Positions 7,414-17,589 of a stretch of 64,000 nt of DNA are shown here, in pieces. Source of the DNA: Paenibacillus aquistagni (GTDB lineage Bacteria; Bacillota; Bacilli; Paenibacillales; Paenibacillaceae); NCBI RefSeq assembly GCF_900177815.1, contig NZ_FXAZ01000006.1, positions 1-64,000 on the forward strand. Direction: 5' to 3'. A model generated the notes under the pieces. The model saw only the letters and a program-made list of their open reading frames with translations. It made no database searches and had not been told where the DNA came from. Each line of letters begins with the position of its first letter. The stretch's first letter is position 1. The position numbers were made by a program, and so were the translations under genes.

Positions 7414-8645
7414 CGATGATGAAGACGACGAAGCCGACAGTCAATGAAGAAGCGGGACTTCAGCGGGATAATGTGAAACATAAAGATGCGGCTCCTTTGC
7501 TGCCAGGTTCGACAATTGGCGTGCTTGGGGGAGGTCAGCTTGGACGCATGCTGGCCTTGGATGGCCTGCGCATGGGCTATCGCATGGTCTCGCTTGATCC
7601 AGCGGCTGATGCGCCATGCAGCGAAGCAGCGAAGCCTATTCAGGCGGATTATGGTGACTTGGCTGCGGCGGAGAAGCTTGGCGAGCTGGCAGACGTGATT
7701 ACGTATGAATTCGAAAATGTCGCGCTAGAGACGGTGAAGAAGCTGGAGCAAGAAGCGTATCTGCCCCAAGGCAGCGCGCTGCTTCAGCTGACCCAGCATC
7801 GGCTGAAGGAGAAGGAAGCGCTGACTAATGCGGGAGTCCCTGTCGCGCCTTATGCGGCGATAGATTCGGTCGAGCGTCTGGAAGCAGCGCTGGCTGCTTT
7901 CGGCGGACGAGGGGTATTGAAGATAGCCACCGGCGGCTATGATGGTAAGGGACAGCGGATGATCAAGCGAGTAGAGGATGCGAAGCAAGCTTACGAGGAT
8001 CTGGCTGGCAGTAGCGCAGAGCTGGTGCTGGAGGCCTTTATTCCATTTGTAATGGAAATGTCCGTAATTGCAGCCCGCAATGCGCGCGGTGAGATTGCGA
8101 CCTTCCCTGCTGCGGAGAATGAGCATGTCAACCATATTCTTCATCTATCGATTGTGCCTGCACGCGTACCTGCTGAAGTTCAGCAGGAGGCAGAGCGGCT
8201 GGCGCGTCGCATTGCAGCCTCGCTTCAGGTCGTTGGCTTGATCGCAGTTGAGATGTTCGTAACTGAGGATCATCAGATTATCGTCAATGAGCTGGCGCCA
8301 AGACCGCACAATTCGGGGCATTATACGATGGATGCGTGTGCAACCTCCCAGTTCGAGCAGCATCTGCGGGCGATCTGCAATCTGCCGCTTGGCGATACGA
8401 CCCTTCGCACGCCTGTTGTGATGGCGAATCTGCTCGGTAAACACCATGAAGGCATGTTACAATGGATGGAGAAGAAGGACGAGTCGGCTGAGCAGTTAAG
8501 CGTCATACCGAAGCTGCACTGGTACGGGAAGTCCAAGGCACTGCCCGAGCGCAAGATGGGACATATCAATATTTTAGCTGATGATGTGGAAGCGGCGCTG
8601 CAATGGGTAGAGACTAATCATATTTGGAGGAATACACAATCATGA
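7410..8645 (+). CDS. purK: N5-carboxyaminoimidazole ribonucleotide synthase (PurK)
   Basis: The 411-residue ATP-grasp enzyme carboxylates AIR with bicarbonate and ATP to N5-CAIR, feeding PurE. The N-terminal domain starts with [32 protein letters not shown] is the ATP-grasp lid, and [17 protein letters not shown] type sequence (here [20 protein letters not shown]) is the Mg/ATP site. A 30-residue polar N-terminal extension precedes the fold, so a later start is possible, although ATG 7410 overlaps the purE stop (ATGA), a common coupling. It overlaps purB by 4 bases at the other end. Confidence 0.96.
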   Translation: MTMMKTTKPTVNEEAGLQRDNVKHKDAAPLLPGSTIGVLGGGQLGRMLALDGLRMGYRMVSLDPAADAPCSEAAKPIQADYGDLAAAEKLGELADVITYEFENVALETVKKLEQEAYLPQGSALLQLTQHRLKEKEALTNAGVPVAPYAAIDSVERLEAALAAFGGRGVLKIATGGYDGKGQRMIKRVEDAKQAYEDLAGSSAELVLEAFIPFVMEMSVIAARNARGEIATFPAAENEHVNHILHLSIVPARVPAEVQQEAERLARRIAASLQVVGLIAVEMFVTEDHQIIVNELAPRPHNSGHYTMDACATSQFEQHLRAICNLPLGDTTLRTPVVMANLLGKHHEGMLQWMEKKDESAEQLSVIPKLHWYGKSKALPERKMGHINILADDVEAALQWVETNHIWRNTQS

Positions 8646-9940
8646 TCGAGCGTTATTCGCGCCCTGAGATGCGGGCGATATGGACGGAAGAGAACAAATT
8701 CAAGGCATGGCTTGAGGTCGAGCTGTGTGCTTGTGAGGCATGGGCTGAGCTTGGAACGATTCCGAAGGAAGACGTTGCAGCGCTTCGCGAACATGCAAGC
8801 TTTGATATTGACCGCATTCTGGAGATTGAAGCGGAAACCCGTCATGACGTCATTGCCTTCACACGTGCGGTATCCGAGACGGTGGGTCCTGAGCGCAAAT
8901 GGGTGCATTACGGCCTAACATCCACCGATGTTGTGGATACAGCGCTTGGCTATTTGCTGAAGCAGGCGAACGAGATTCTAGAGCAGGACATTCAGAACTT
9001 TATTGAGATACTGAAAAATAAAGCGCTTGAATACAAAGATACACCGATGATGGGACGTACGCATGGTGTTCATGCAGAGCCTACGACATTTGGCCTGAAA
9101 ATGGCTTTGTGGTATGCCGAGATGAGCCGCAACCTGGAGCGCTTCCGCCATGCGGCTAAAGGCGTTGAGTTCGGCAAGATCTCAGGTGCTGTAGGAACGT
9201 ATGCGAATATTGATCCATTTGTTGAAAAATTCGTGTGTGAGAAGCTAGGCACTTCTCCAGCACCTATCTCAACGCAAACGCTGCAGCGTGATCGCCACGC
9301 GGAATATATGGCGACGCTTGCTCTGATCGCAACTTCCCTTGATAAGTTCGCGACGGAAGTGCGCGCACTGCAGAAGAGTGAATTCCGCGAAGTCGAGGAG
9401 GCGTTTGCGAAGGGGCAAAAGGGTTCTTCTGCAATGCCGCATAAACGCAATCCGATCGGCAGTGAGAACATCTCCGGCCTTGCTCGCGTAATCCGCGGTC
9501 ACATGGTGAGCGCATATGAGAACGTGACGCTCTGGCATGAGCGCGATATCTCGCACAGCTCCGTGGAGCGGGTCATCCTGCCGGATGCGACAATGCTTCT
9601 TAACTACATGCTGAACCGCTTTATGAACATCGTGAAGAACCTGACGGTCTTCCCTGAGAACATGAAGCGCAATATGGAGCGCACGTATGGCGTGCCATTC
9701 TCTGGCCGCGTCATGACGAAGCTGATCGACAAGGGCTGGGCTCGCGAGCAGGCTTACGATACCGTTCAGCCGCGTGCGATGCAGGCTTGGGAGGAGCAGC
9801 GCAGCTTCAAGAGCATCGTCCAAGAGACAGAAGCGATTACGAGCGTCTTGTCTCCTGAAGAAATTGAGGATGCGTTCAACCCATCCTGGCATCTGAAGAA
9901 CGTGGATACGATCTTCCGCCAAGTCGGTCTTATCGACTAA
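8642..9940 (+). CDS. purB: Adenylosuccinate lyase (PurB)
   Basis: The 432-residue enzyme acts twice: it releases fumarate from SAICAR and from adenylosuccinate. Fumarase/aspartase-superfamily blocks are clear: [25 protein letters not shown], and the flexible signature loop [17 protein letters not shown] with the catalytic Ser. ATG 8642 is preceded by TTTGGAGGA; the frame extends upstream to a TTG inside the ribosome site, which I reject. It overlaps purK by 4 bases. A terminator follows at 9949, ending the purE-K-B unit. Confidence 0.97.
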   Translation: MIERYSRPEMRAIWTEENKFKAWLEVELCACEAWAELGTIPKEDVAALREHASFDIDRILEIEAETRHDVIAFTRAVSETVGPERKWVHYGLTSTDVVDTALGYLLKQANEILEQDIQNFIEILKNKALEYKDTPMMGRTHGVHAEPTTFGLKMALWYAEMSRNLERFRHAAKGVEFGKISGAVGTYANIDPFVEKFVCEKLGTSPAPISTQTLQRDRHAEYMATLALIATSLDKFATEVRALQKSEFREVEEAFAKGQKGSSAMPHKRNPIGSENISGLARVIRGHMVSAYENVTLWHERDISHSSVERVILPDATMLLNYMLNRFMNIVKNLTVFPENMKRNMERTYGVPFSGRVMTKLIDKGWAREQAYDTVQPRAMQAWEEQRSFKSIVQETEAITSVLSPEEIEDAFNPSWHLKNVDTIFRQVGLID

Positions 9941-9948
9941 CAAGCAAT

Positions 9949-9996
9949 AAACGGTCCAAGCAGAAGCAGCGTTGCTGGTTGCGCGGGCCGTTTTTT
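9949..9996 (+). terminator. Terminator after purB
   Basis: AAACGGTCC (9949-9957) pairs with GGGCCGTTT, followed by a T run. This breaks what in B. subtilis is a continuous purB-purC transcript. Confidence 0.75.
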
Positions 9997-10013
9997 CACA
10001 CTGAAATAGATTC

Positions 10014-10099
10014 CTCAGTTCCTGAAAATTTCTCAGTTCCTGAAAGGAAGCTGGGCGATCAATCTTGAATCGTTCCTTGAATCGTTTCTTTGATTGTTC
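10014..10099 (+). repeat. Short direct repeats in the purC leader
   Basis: CTCAGTTCCTGAAA occurs at 10014-10027 and again at 10032-10045. Then three 12-base tandem units follow: CTTGAATCGTTC (10064), CTTGAATCGTTT (10076) and CTTTGATTGTTC (10088). No PurBox or riboswitch is visible in this 200-base gap. The repeats could be binding sites or merely slippage products. Confidence 0.7.
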
Positions 10100-10201
10100 T
10101 TTAACTTTAACTGAAGGACAGAAGATGCCGCTTATTAATCAAGTTCGAAACACGAGATGTCAAATCAAGTAGCATGGGAGAACATGGGGAGGTTGTGTAG
10201 C

Positions 10202-11131
10202 ATGACAGCAACGAATGAACAGGCTGTAGGCATGGGGCAGGCTGATGGAACGGATGGGCAAGCTATCGCAAGTGCAGAGGCATTCGTTAAGGTGCCGCTA
10301 ACGTATAAGGGCAAGGTTCGCGAGCTGTACGATCTTGGCGAGCAGTACTTGATTGTGGTGACAGATCGCATCTCTGCCTTTGACTACGTATTGGAACCCG
10401 CTGTGCCGGAGAAAGGCAATGTGCTGAATCAGCTCAGCAAGTTCTGGTTCGAGAAGACGCGCTCCATCTTGCCGAATCATATGATTCATTGCGAGGTGGA
10501 GCAGCTGCAAGAGGTGCTTGCAGACGCTGCGCCGCTTAAGAAGCGCACGATGCTCACGAAGAAGGCGGAACGCATTGATATTGAATGCGTTGTTCGCGGT
10601 TATATTACAGGCGGCGGCTGGCGCCAATATGAGAGCACGCAGGCTGTCAACGGCATTGCTCTGCCTGCAGGCCTGCGCAAGAATGAGCGTCTTCCCGAGC
10701 CGATCTTCACACCGGCCGCGAAGAACGATGTCGGCCATGATGAGGACATTCCGTTTGCCACGATGCAGGAGATGATCGGTGAAGAACTCGCGCTCAAGCT
10801 TCGCGCGAAGAGCCTTGAGCTGTACGAATTCGCACGCCTTTACTGCGAGGAACGCGGGATTATGTTGGCGGACTGCAAGTTCGAGTTCGGCTTGATCGAT
10901 GGCGAGCTGATCTTGATTGATGAGATCTTTACGCCGGATTGCTCGCGCTTCTGGGCGAAGGAGAAGTATGAACTCGATGTGGAGATCGACAGCATGGACA
11001 AGGAGCCTGTTCGTTCGTATCTAGCACAATCAGACTGGGACAAGAACAGCAAGCCAACCCCTCTCCCTCAACATGTCGTGGAAGAGACAACAAAACGCTA
11101 TGTAGACATTTTGAATCGACTAACAAAATAG
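10202..11131 (+). CDS. purC: SAICAR synthase (PurC), long form
   Basis: This 309-residue enzyme joins CAIR and aspartate using ATP to make SAICAR. Motifs: YKGKVRELYDLGEQYLIVVTDRISAFD, the PEKGNVLNQLSKFWF block, ECVVRGYITGGGW, and the SAICAR synthetase signatures LADCKFEFGL and LIDEIFTPDCSRFW. At over 300 residues it is the long type seen in proteobacteria and yeast; the usual Bacillus enzyme is about 240. I chose ATG 10202 because GGGGAGG lies 9 bases upstream, leaving a 35-residue polar extension before the fold. Terminators on both sides make it a unit of its own. Replacement of the short form by a foreign long form is possible. Confidence 0.95.
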   Translation: MTATNEQAVGMGQADGTDGQAIASAEAFVKVPLTYKGKVRELYDLGEQYLIVVTDRISAFDYVLEPAVPEKGNVLNQLSKFWFEKTRSILPNHMIHCEVEQLQEVLADAAPLKKRTMLTKKAERIDIECVVRGYITGGGWRQYESTQAVNGIALPAGLRKNERLPEPIFTPAAKNDVGHDEDIPFATMQEMIGEELALKLRAKSLELYEFARLYCEERGIMLADCKFEFGLIDGELILIDEIFTPDCSRFWAKEKYELDVEIDSMDKEPVRSYLAQSDWDKNSKPTPLPQHVVEETTKRYVDILNRLTK

Positions 11132-11134
11132 TGC

Positions 11135-11175
11135 TGAAGCCGCTCCAGATGCTAAAGGGCGGCTTTTCTTTTCCA
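11135..11175 (+). terminator. Terminator after purC
   Basis: AGCCGCTC and GGGCGGCT (11141-11166, one mismatch) form a stem with TTTCTTTT downstream. It separates purC from the second pur control region. Confidence 0.75.
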
Positions 11176-11226
11176 TGTGGTGGAAGCAAGAGATCGATAA
11201 TTTGTAAAGGTCTATTCCGACAAAGG

Positions 11227-11261
11227 CGAACTATATATTTTTTAAAAAGAATTAATGTTCG
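11227..11261 (+). promoter_or_regulatory. Second inverted PurBox pair, upstream of purS
   Basis: CGAACTAT (11227-11234) and AATGTTCG (11254-11261) form an inverted pair with AT-rich flanks, spaced one base more than the pair at 6417. The right half and following bases (AATGTTCGTGTTTT...GGTTGACA) are almost identical to the purE copy. It implies direct PurR control of a second transcription unit. Confidence 0.8.
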
Positions 11262-11271
11262 TGTTTTGCGG

Positions 11272-11301
11272 TTGACATTAGGATTTGAACACTGTTACAC
11301 T
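11272..11301 (+). promoter_or_regulatory. Probable SigA promoter for purSQLFMN
   Basis: TTGACA (11272-11277), 18-base spacer, TACACT (11296-11301), immediately after the PurBox pair and 34 bases before the aptamer, mirroring the purE leader. Confidence 0.7.
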
Positions 11302-11334
11302 AAAGCTAAGTTCATATATAACGTATAATGATAG

Positions 11335-11404
11335 CTCTCGTATAATTCGGGGAATATGGCCCGAAGTCTCTACCTAAAGACCGTAAATCTTTGGACTACG
11401 GGAG
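11335..11404 (+). ncRNA. Second guanine-class purine riboswitch, upstream of purS
   Basis: P1 CTCTCGTA/TACGGGAG, J1/2 TATAAT, L2 GAATATGG, J2/3 GTCTCTACC, L3 CCGTAAA, J3/1 GGACTACG with the guanine-specifying C. It differs from the purE aptamer mainly in P1, P2 and one J2/3 base (T to C at the position that is flipped out in the xpt structure). A terminator follows 145 bases later. It should shut off purSQLFMN when guanine or hypoxanthine is plentiful. Confidence 0.95.
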
Positions 11405-11548
11405 AAAGCGATGACGAGCGGCATGGCTTATAGATTCCACATTGCGGAAGTGATCATGTGCAAGTGCATTCCAATATGATCTTCATCAACCGTATGGTGT
11501 CTGTACATGCAGTGTGTTTATTGCCTTTCTTTTGAAGTGCGAGATTCG

Positions 11549-11596
11549 AAGGTCCAGGTAGCAGAGCTGCTTACAAGTGCTCTATTGGGCCTTTTT
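11549..11596 (+). terminator. Riboswitch-controlled terminator in purS leader
   Basis: AGGTCCA pairs with TGGGCCT (one wobble) and runs into TTTTT at 11592. It lies between aptamer and purS and is the likely expression platform. Confidence 0.7.
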
Positions 11597-11666
11597 GTAT
11601 TGAGGATTGCAGGTGGAAGACGCTATACCAACAACTCATCTCAACCATTGGGGAGGAACAAAACAG

Positions 11667-11912
11667 ATGTTCAAAGCAAAGGTGTATGTCACAACAAAGG
11701 CTAATGTACTTGATCCACAAGGCGCGGCTGTGCAGCGTGCGCTTCATACGATGGGATATGGAGCTGTCGAGGATGTGCGCATTGGCAAGTACTTGGAGTT
11801 CGTGCTCGAAACGAATGATCGCGCTCAAGCCGAGGCGGATCTGAAGAAGATGTGCGAGCAGATTCTATCCAATCCTGTTGTTGAAGACTATCGTTACGAA
11901 TTGGAGGACTAA
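11667..11912 (+). CDS. purS: FGAM synthase small subunit PurS
   Basis: This 81-residue protein (family about 80-85) bridges PurQ and PurL in the three-part FGAM synthase of Gram-positives. It starts MFKAKVYVTTKANVLDPQG, the PurS signature, and ends in YRYELED. ATG 11667 follows GGGAGGAACAAAACAG; upstream in-frame codons lie inside the leader terminator region and are rejected. Three bases separate it from purQ. Confidence 0.96.
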   Translation: MFKAKVYVTTKANVLDPQGAAVQRALHTMGYGAVEDVRIGKYLEFVLETNDRAQAEADLKKMCEQILSNPVVEDYRYELED

Positions 11913-11915
11913 GTC

Positions 11916-12602
11916 ATGAAGGTAGCGGTACTTGTATTTCCAGGCTCGAACTGCGACTTTGATTGCGTCCATGCCGTTGAAGAAACGATGACCGATGGAG
12001 CAGTAGAACGTGTGTGGCATACGACTGAAGATCTGACAGGCTATGATCTCATCATTGTCCCTGGAGGCTTCTCCTATGGTGATTATCTTCGCAGCGGTGC
12101 GATTGCACGCTTTGCTCCGGTTATGAATGCCGTAGCGAAGGCTGCTGAAGCGGGTGTGTATGTCCTTGGAATCTGCAATGGATTCCAAATTCTCACGGAG
12201 GCAGGCTTGCTTCCAGGCGTGCTGCGCCGCAACACTGGCATGAAATTCCGCTGTCACAGCTCGATGCTGCGCGTCGCAAGGCCGGATACAGCGTTCACTT
12301 CCGAATATAAGCAAGACGAGTTGATCAATATTCCGATCGCACACGGTGAAGGCAACTATTACTGTGATGATGAGACGCTTGCGAAGCTGCAGGCGAATGG
12401 ACAGATTGTATTTACGTATGATGACAATCCGAACGGTTCCTTGAACGACATTGCGGGAATCGTGAATGAAAAGGGCAATGTGCTTGGCATGATGCCGCAT
12501 CCTGAGCGGGCCGTGAGCGACTTGCTTGGTTCATCCGACGGCGTGCGTATGTTTACATCGATTATGAAGGCTTGGAGGGAACGTCATGCAAACGTTAACT
12601 AA
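11916..12602 (+). CDS. purQ: FGAM synthase glutaminase subunit PurQ
   Basis: The 228-residue class I amidotransferase supplies ammonia from glutamine to PurL. The nucleophile is Cys87 in [16 protein letters not shown] near the end holds the catalytic His (and Glu downstream). It opens with [15 protein letters not shown]. Its stop lies 17 bases inside purL, consistent with translational coupling. Confidence 0.97.
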   Translation: MKVAVLVFPGSNCDFDCVHAVEETMTDGAVERVWHTTEDLTGYDLIIVPGGFSYGDYLRSGAIARFAPVMNAVAKAAEAGVYVLGICNGFQILTEAGLLPGVLRRNTGMKFRCHSSMLRVARPDTAFTSEYKQDELINIPIAHGEGNYYCDDETLAKLQANGQIVFTYDDNPNGSLNDIAGIVNEKGNVLGMMPHPERAVSDLLGSSDGVRMFTSIMKAWRERHANVN

Positions 12603-14871
12603 GAATACGCTCGATTCTCTTGAGCAGGGCAAGATCAACATGTCGAAGGAGCCGACTCCTGCGCAGATCGCAAGCGAACGTATTTATGCGACGATGGGCG
12701 TGTCCGATTCCGAATATGATCTCATCTGCACCATTCTAGGTCGCAAGCCGAATTATACGGAGATCGGCGTATTCAGCGTGATGTGGTCGGAGCACTGTGC
12801 GTATAAAAATTCCAAGCCGCTCTTGAAGCGATTCCCAACGACAGGCGAGCGTGTGCTGATGGGTCCAGGCGAAGGCGCAGGGATCGTCGATATCGGCGAC
12901 GGCCAAGCGGTGTGCTTCAAGATTGAGAGCCACAACCATCCATCCGCAGTTGAGCCTTATCAAGGCGCAGCAACAGGGGTAGGCGGCATTATCCGTGACA
13001 TCTTCTCTATGGGTGCGCGTCCGATCGCAACCTTGAATTCGCTTCGCTTCGGCAAGCTGACCGATGAGCGCGTGCGTTATTTGTTCGAGCATGTGGTATC
13101 CGGCATTGCAGGCTACGGCAACTGTATCGGGATTCCTACCGTAGGCGGCGAAGTGATGTTTGATTCCAGCTATGAGGGCAATCCGCTCGTTAACGCGATG
13201 TGTGTCGGCTTGATCGATCATGAGGACATTCAGCGCGGTGTTGCAAGCGGCGTTGGCAACCCGGTGTACTATGTGGGGCCGGCGACTGGCCGTGACGGCA
13301 TTCATGGCGCTACATTTGCTTCTGAGGAATTGACAGAGGAATCGGAAGCGAAGCGCTCAGCTGTACAGGTCGGCGATCCGTTCATGGAGAAGCTGGTGAT
13401 GGAAGCTTGCTTGGAATTGATTCAATCCGGCATCGTAATCGGAATTCAGGATATGGGCGCAGCGGGCTTGACTTGCTCCAGCGCAGAGATGGCGAGCAAG
13501 GCAGGGAACGGCTTGGAGCTTAATCTCAATGAGGTGCCGCAGCGCGAACAAGGCATGACCCCTTATGAGATGATGCTCTCCGAATCGCAAGAGCGCATGC
13601 TGTTCGTAATCGAAGAGCATAACGAGCCGATTGCGATGGAGATCTTCGAGCGTTGGGGTGTCATCTGCCGCAAGGTTGGCCGTGTAACCGACGATGGACG
13701 CCTTCGCCTCGTATATGGCAGCGAAGTTGTTGCTGACATGCCGGTTCGCGGATTGGTGGATGAGTGTCCTGTATATGAGAAGCCGTCTCAAGTACCGGCT
13801 TATTATACGAAGAACGAAGCGGTGGATACGAATCGCTACGAGGAAGTCACAGATGTGAATGATGCACTGCTGAAAGTGCTGGCTTCGCCTACAGTAGCAA
13901 GCAAAGAGTGGGTCTACCGCCAATATGACAGCATGGTTCGGGCGAGCACGTCCGTAGCGCCTGGCTCAGACGCAGCAGTCGTTCTCGTGCGCGGCACGCG
14001 CAAGGCGCTTGCGATGACGACAGACTGCAACGGCCGCTTCACTTACTTGGACCCTTACATGGGCGGACGCATCGCGGTTGCAGAAGCTGCGCGCAACGTG
14101 GTGTGCTCCGGTGCAGAGCCGCTTGCAATTACAGATAACCTGAACTTCGGCAATCCAGAGAAGCCGGAGAACTTCTGGCAGATGGAGCAATCCGTTGATG
14201 GCATGGCAGAGGCTTGCCGCCACTTTGATACGCCGGTTATTGGGGGCAATGTCAGCTTATATAATGAGAATGCCAAGGATGCGATCTACCCGACGCCGGT
14301 TGTCGGCATGGTCGGCTTGGTTCATGATACAGACCACATTACGACACAAGGCTTCAAACAAGCTGGAGATGTTGTGATCCTGCTTGGCGACACCAAGGCA
14401 GAGCTTGGAGGAAGCGAGTTCCAGCTCGTGATCCATGGCGTAACGGAAGGGCGTCCGCCTGTGCTGGAGCTGGATACTGAGCTTCGTTTGCAGAAGACGG
14501 TGCTGAAGCTCATTCAGGATGGACTTGTGAAGTCCGCGCATGACGTATCGGAGGGCGGTCTTGCTGTTGCAATCGCAGAATCGGCAATCAGCGGCGGCAT
14601 TGGCGCTGAAGTTGAGGTAAGCGCAGAAGGCCTGCGCACAGATGTTGCGTTGTTCAGTGAATCCCAGTCCCGCATTGTGCTGTCTGTAAGTCCAGAAGCA
14701 GCAGATGCAGTCGTTGAAGCTTGTACTCAAAATGAAGTGCCTGTTCAGCGCATCGGTGTTGTTGGCGGTGACCGTATTTCGATTCAAGTGAACGGTCAGC
14801 AAGCGATCGATGTCGCACAGCATGAAGCGGAGCGGGTATGGAAGGATGCGATTCCATGTCTGATGCAATAA
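12586..14871 (+). CDS. purL: FGAM synthase large subunit PurL
   Basis: The 761-residue small-type PurL converts FGAR to FGAM with ATP and PurQ-derived ammonia. Visible motifs: [42 protein letters not shown] (nucleotide and substrate site), and the repeated AIRS-type halves ([19 protein letters not shown]). Length is near the usual 740; the extra 20 residues are an N-terminal tail. ATG 12586 follows GGAGGG by 7 bases. Confidence 0.97.
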   Translation: MQTLTKNTLDSLEQGKINMSKEPTPAQIASERIYATMGVSDSEYDLICTILGRKPNYTEIGVFSVMWSEHCAYKNSKPLLKRFPTTGERVLMGPGEGAGIVDIGDGQAVCFKIESHNHPSAVEPYQGAATGVGGIIRDIFSMGARPIATLNSLRFGKLTDERVRYLFEHVVSGIAGYGNCIGIPTVGGEVMFDSSYEGNPLVNAMCVGLIDHEDIQRGVASGVGNPVYYVGPATGRDGIHGATFASEELTEESEAKRSAVQVGDPFMEKLVMEACLELIQSGIVIGIQDMGAAGLTCSSAEMASKAGNGLELNLNEVPQREQGMTPYEMMLSESQERMLFVIEEHNEPIAMEIFERWGVICRKVGRVTDDGRLRLVYGSEVVADMPVRGLVDECPVYEKPSQVPAYYTKNEAVDTNRYEEVTDVNDALLKVLASPTVASKEWVYRQYDSMVRASTSVAPGSDAAVVLVRGTRKALAMTTDCNGRFTYLDPYMGGRIAVAEAARNVVCSGAEPLAITDNLNFGNPEKPENFWQMEQSVDGMAEACRHFDTPVIGGNVSLYNENAKDAIYPTPVVGMVGLVHDTDHITTQGFKQAGDVVILLGDTKAELGGSEFQLVIHGVTEGRPPVLELDTELRLQKTVLKLIQDGLVKSAHDVSEGGLAVAIAESAISGGIGAEVEVSAEGLRTDVALFSESQSRIVLSVSPEAADAVVEACTQNEVPVQRIGVVGGDRISIQVNGQQAIDVAQHEAERVWKDAIPCLMQ

Positions 14872-16379
14872 CAAGGCTTAAGCAAGAGGCAGTCGAGGGC
14901 GCTCGAATCAATCAGCTGTCTGAAATAGATGCGAGCGGCAGCTATTATAACGAAGGGATCGGCAAGGACGGTCCCTTCGACCGCTTGCGTGAGGAATGCG
15001 GCGTATTTGGCGTCTTCGGCTATGGAGATGCCGCAGCCTTGACCTATTATGGGCTTCATACGCTGCAGCACCGCGGGGAGGAAAGCTGCGGGATCTGCGC
15101 ATCCGACGGCAATGAATTCGCCTATCACCGCGGCATGGGGCTTGTGAAGGAAGTGTTTGACAAGGATCGCTTGATGAGCATGAAGGGTGAGCGTGCGATC
15201 GGTCATGTTCGCTATTCGACTTCTGGCGACAGCCGTCTAGCCAACGCGCAGCCGCTTGTCTTCAAGACAAGAGATGGAGAGCTGTCCGTGGCAACGAACG
15301 GCAATATCGTCAATGCGCCAGCCATTCGCAGAGAGCTGGAGAAGAAGGGTTCGATCTTCCAAACGACAAGTGATACGGAGGTTATTGCCCATCTGATCGC
15401 ACGCTCTGATGCGGATCTGGTGACAGCAGCGAAGGAGGCGCTCCGCCAGCTTGTAGGCGGCTTTGCCTTCTTGATTATGACCAATGAGCGGCTGCTCGTG
15501 GCTTCCGACTCTCATGGGCTTCGGCCGATCAGCATGGGGCGCATCGGGGATGCGTACATCTTCTCCTCGGAAACGTGTGCGCTTGATGCGGTTGGAGCTG
15601 AATTCATCCGCGCGATCGAGCCGGGCGAGCTGCTCGTATTCGACGCGATGGGCTTCCGCTCCGAGCGATTCGCTTCGGTGGAGCGCCGTGCCTTGTGCGC
15701 CATGGAGTTCATCTACTTCGCGCGCCCGGACAGCCATATGCACGATGTGAACCTGCATACGGCTCGCAAGCGGATGGGCAAGGAGCTCGCGAAGGAGTCC
15801 TTCGTCGAGGCGGATATCGTCTCCGGCGTTCCGGATTCAAGCATCTCCGCTGCCATCGGCTATGCCGAGCAGGCGGGCATCCCCTATGAGATGGGGATGA
15901 TCAAGAGCAAGTATTCCGGACGCACCTTCATCCAGCCAAGCCAGGAGCTGCGTGAGCAGGGCGTGAAGATGAAGCTCAGCGCAGTGCGCAGCGTCGTAGA
16001 GGGCAAGCGCGTGGTGCTCATTGACGATTCGATCGTCCGCGGCACAACGTCTCGCCGGATCGTGACGATGCTTCGAGAAGCAGGAGCGACCGAGGTGCAT
16101 CTGCGCATCGCTTCGCCGCCATTCAAGTATCCTTGCTTCTATGGCATTGATACGCCGGATACGAGCGATCTGATCGCCTCTAATCATTCCGTTGAGGAGA
16201 TCTGCAAGATCGTAGGAGCAGATTCGCTCGCCTTTTTGTCCAAGGAAGGAACGGTTCAGGCCATTGGCGGCAGCTTCACACAGGAGAAGAACAACGGGCT
16301 GTGCATGGCTTGCTTCGATAAGGATTACCCGACTGAGCATATTCCGCTCTCGAAGATTGCAAGCGAGACGGTATGCTAA
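14856..16379 (+). CDS. purF: Amidophosphoribosyltransferase (PurF) with long propeptide
   Basis: PurF makes phosphoribosylamine from PRPP and glutamine, the committed step. The Ntn-glutaminase nucleophile is the Cys in [20 protein letters not shown] follows. The PRPP-binding motif is [18 protein letters not shown]. Cysteines in KYPCFYG and NGLCMACF match the ligands of the 4Fe-4S cluster in the Bacillus-type enzyme. From ATG 14856 (GGAAGGA 9 bases upstream) the propeptide before the Cys is about 47 residues, against 11 in B. subtilis. A start six codons earlier is possible. It overlaps purL by 16 bases. Confidence 0.96.
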   Translation: MSDAITRLKQEAVEGARINQLSEIDASGSYYNEGIGKDGPFDRLREECGVFGVFGYGDAAALTYYGLHTLQHRGEESCGICASDGNEFAYHRGMGLVKEVFDKDRLMSMKGERAIGHVRYSTSGDSRLANAQPLVFKTRDGELSVATNGNIVNAPAIRRELEKKGSIFQTTSDTEVIAHLIARSDADLVTAAKEALRQLVGGFAFLIMTNERLLVASDSHGLRPISMGRIGDAYIFSSETCALDAVGAEFIRAIEPGELLVFDAMGFRSERFASVERRALCAMEFIYFARPDSHMHDVNLHTARKRMGKELAKESFVEADIVSGVPDSSISAAIGYAEQAGIPYEMGMIKSKYSGRTFIQPSQELREQGVKMKLSAVRSVVEGKRVVLIDDSIVRGTTSRRIVTMLREAGATEVHLRIASPPFKYPCFYGIDTPDTSDLIASNHSVEEICKIVGADSLAFLSKEGTVQAIGGSFTQEKNNGLCMACFDKDYPTEHIPLSKIASETVC

Positions 16380-16542
16380 ACACGGATATAAGGATCTGGT
16401 AGGCTGCTTGGTCTCAGGCTGAGTAGCAGTAGCAGCAATATCAGTAATAACATCAATAACATCAATAGCTTTAATAGAAGCAATTGCAATATAGAGGGAT
16501 TCAACTTGCATTTCACAACAATTATGGTGAGGAGAGAAACCG
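16380..16542 (+). other. purF-purM spacer with degenerate short repeats
   Basis: The 163-base gap holds runs such as AGCAGTAGCAGCAAT and two copies of AACATCAAT. No promoter or terminator is convincing. The low-complexity content resembles slippage-prone sequence and is not obviously regulatory. Confidence 0.5.
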
Positions 16543-17589
16543 ATGTCTGAGGCTTACAAACAAGCTGGAGTGGATATTGCAGCCGGCAATGAAGCGGTAG
16601 AGCGGATGAAGAAGCACGTACGCCGTACCTTCCGTCCGGAGGTCATGACAGACCTGGGCGGCTTCGGCGCGCTTTTTCAAATGAACAGCAAGAAATACGA
16701 AGAGCCCGTGCTGGTATCTGGAACAGATGGAGTCGGCACGAAGCTGATGCTCGCCTTCGCAATGGATAAGCACGATACGATCGGTATTGATGCAGTGGCC
16801 ATGTGCGTAAACGACATCGTCGTGCAGGGTGCCGAGCCGCTATTCTTCCTTGACTACCTGGCTTGCGGCAAGGTCGTTCCAGCGCGCATCGAGAGCATCG
16901 TAAGCGGCATTGCCGAGGGCTGTGCTCAAGCCGGCTGCTCCTTAATTGGTGGCGAGACGGCTGAGATGCCGGGCATGTATGGCTCGGAGGAATATGATAT
17001 CGCAGGCTTCAGCGTGGGCGCAGTCGACAAGAAGAAGCTTATTACAGGCGACAGCATTGCGGCAGGCGACGTGATCTTGGGTCTTGCTTCGAGCGGCGTT
17101 CACAGCAATGGCTTCTCGCTTGTGCGCAAGCTCTTGCTAGAGCAGGCAGGGTATTCCTTACAGGATGTCATTCCAGCGCTTGAGACTGAGGCTTCTCTTG
17201 GCGAGGTGCTGCTTACGCCAACTCGCATTTATGTAAAACCACTGCTTCAGCTCATGGAGAAGCTTGAAGTAAAAGGCGCTGTGCATATTACAGGCGGCGG
17301 CTTCCTTGAGAATATCCCTCGTGTTCTTCCTGAGGGAACAGCGGCTTGGATTGATGCAGGGGCATGGCCTGTGCATCCGATCTTTGCGCTGATGGAGAAC
17401 AAGGGCGGATTGACTGCAGAGGAGCTGTATACGACGTTCAACATGGGCATCGGCATGATGCTCGTCGTGTCCGAGCAGGATGCTGAGGAAGCGCTGAGCC
17501 TGCTCAAGGCGAGCGGAGAAGAAGCATATCGCATCGGTACGATTCGCGAGGGAGCTCGCGAGGTTCATATTCCTGGAGTGGGACTATGA
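16543..17589 (+). CDS. purM: AIR synthetase (PurM)
   Basis: The 348-residue enzyme closes the imidazole ring: FGAM + ATP to AIR. Signatures include the Gly-rich [40 protein letters not shown] and [12 protein letters not shown], ending in [25 protein letters not shown] precedes the ATG. It overlaps purN by 4 bases. Confidence 0.97.
   Translation: MSEAYKQAGVDIAAGNEAVERMKKHVRRTFRPEVMTDLGGFGALFQMNSKKYEEPVLVSGTDGVGTKLMLAFAMDKHDTIGIDAVAMCVNDIVVQGAEPLFFLDYLACGKVVPARIESIVSGIAEGCAQAGCSLIGGETAEMPGMYGSEEYDIAGFSVGAVDKKKLITGDSIAAGDVILGLASSGVHSNGFSLVRKLLLEQAGYSLQDVIPALETEASLGEVLLTPTRIYVKPLLQLMEKLEVKGAVHITGGGFLENIPRVLPEGTAAWIDAGAWPVHPIFALMENKGGLTAEELYTTFNMGIGMMLVVSEQDAEEALSLLKASGEEAYRIGTIREGAREVHIPGVGL

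Noticed and set aside
10014-10160. PurBox in front of purC
   Set aside because: TTCG- and GTTC-containing repeats occur, but no inverted CGAAC pair at the right spacing.
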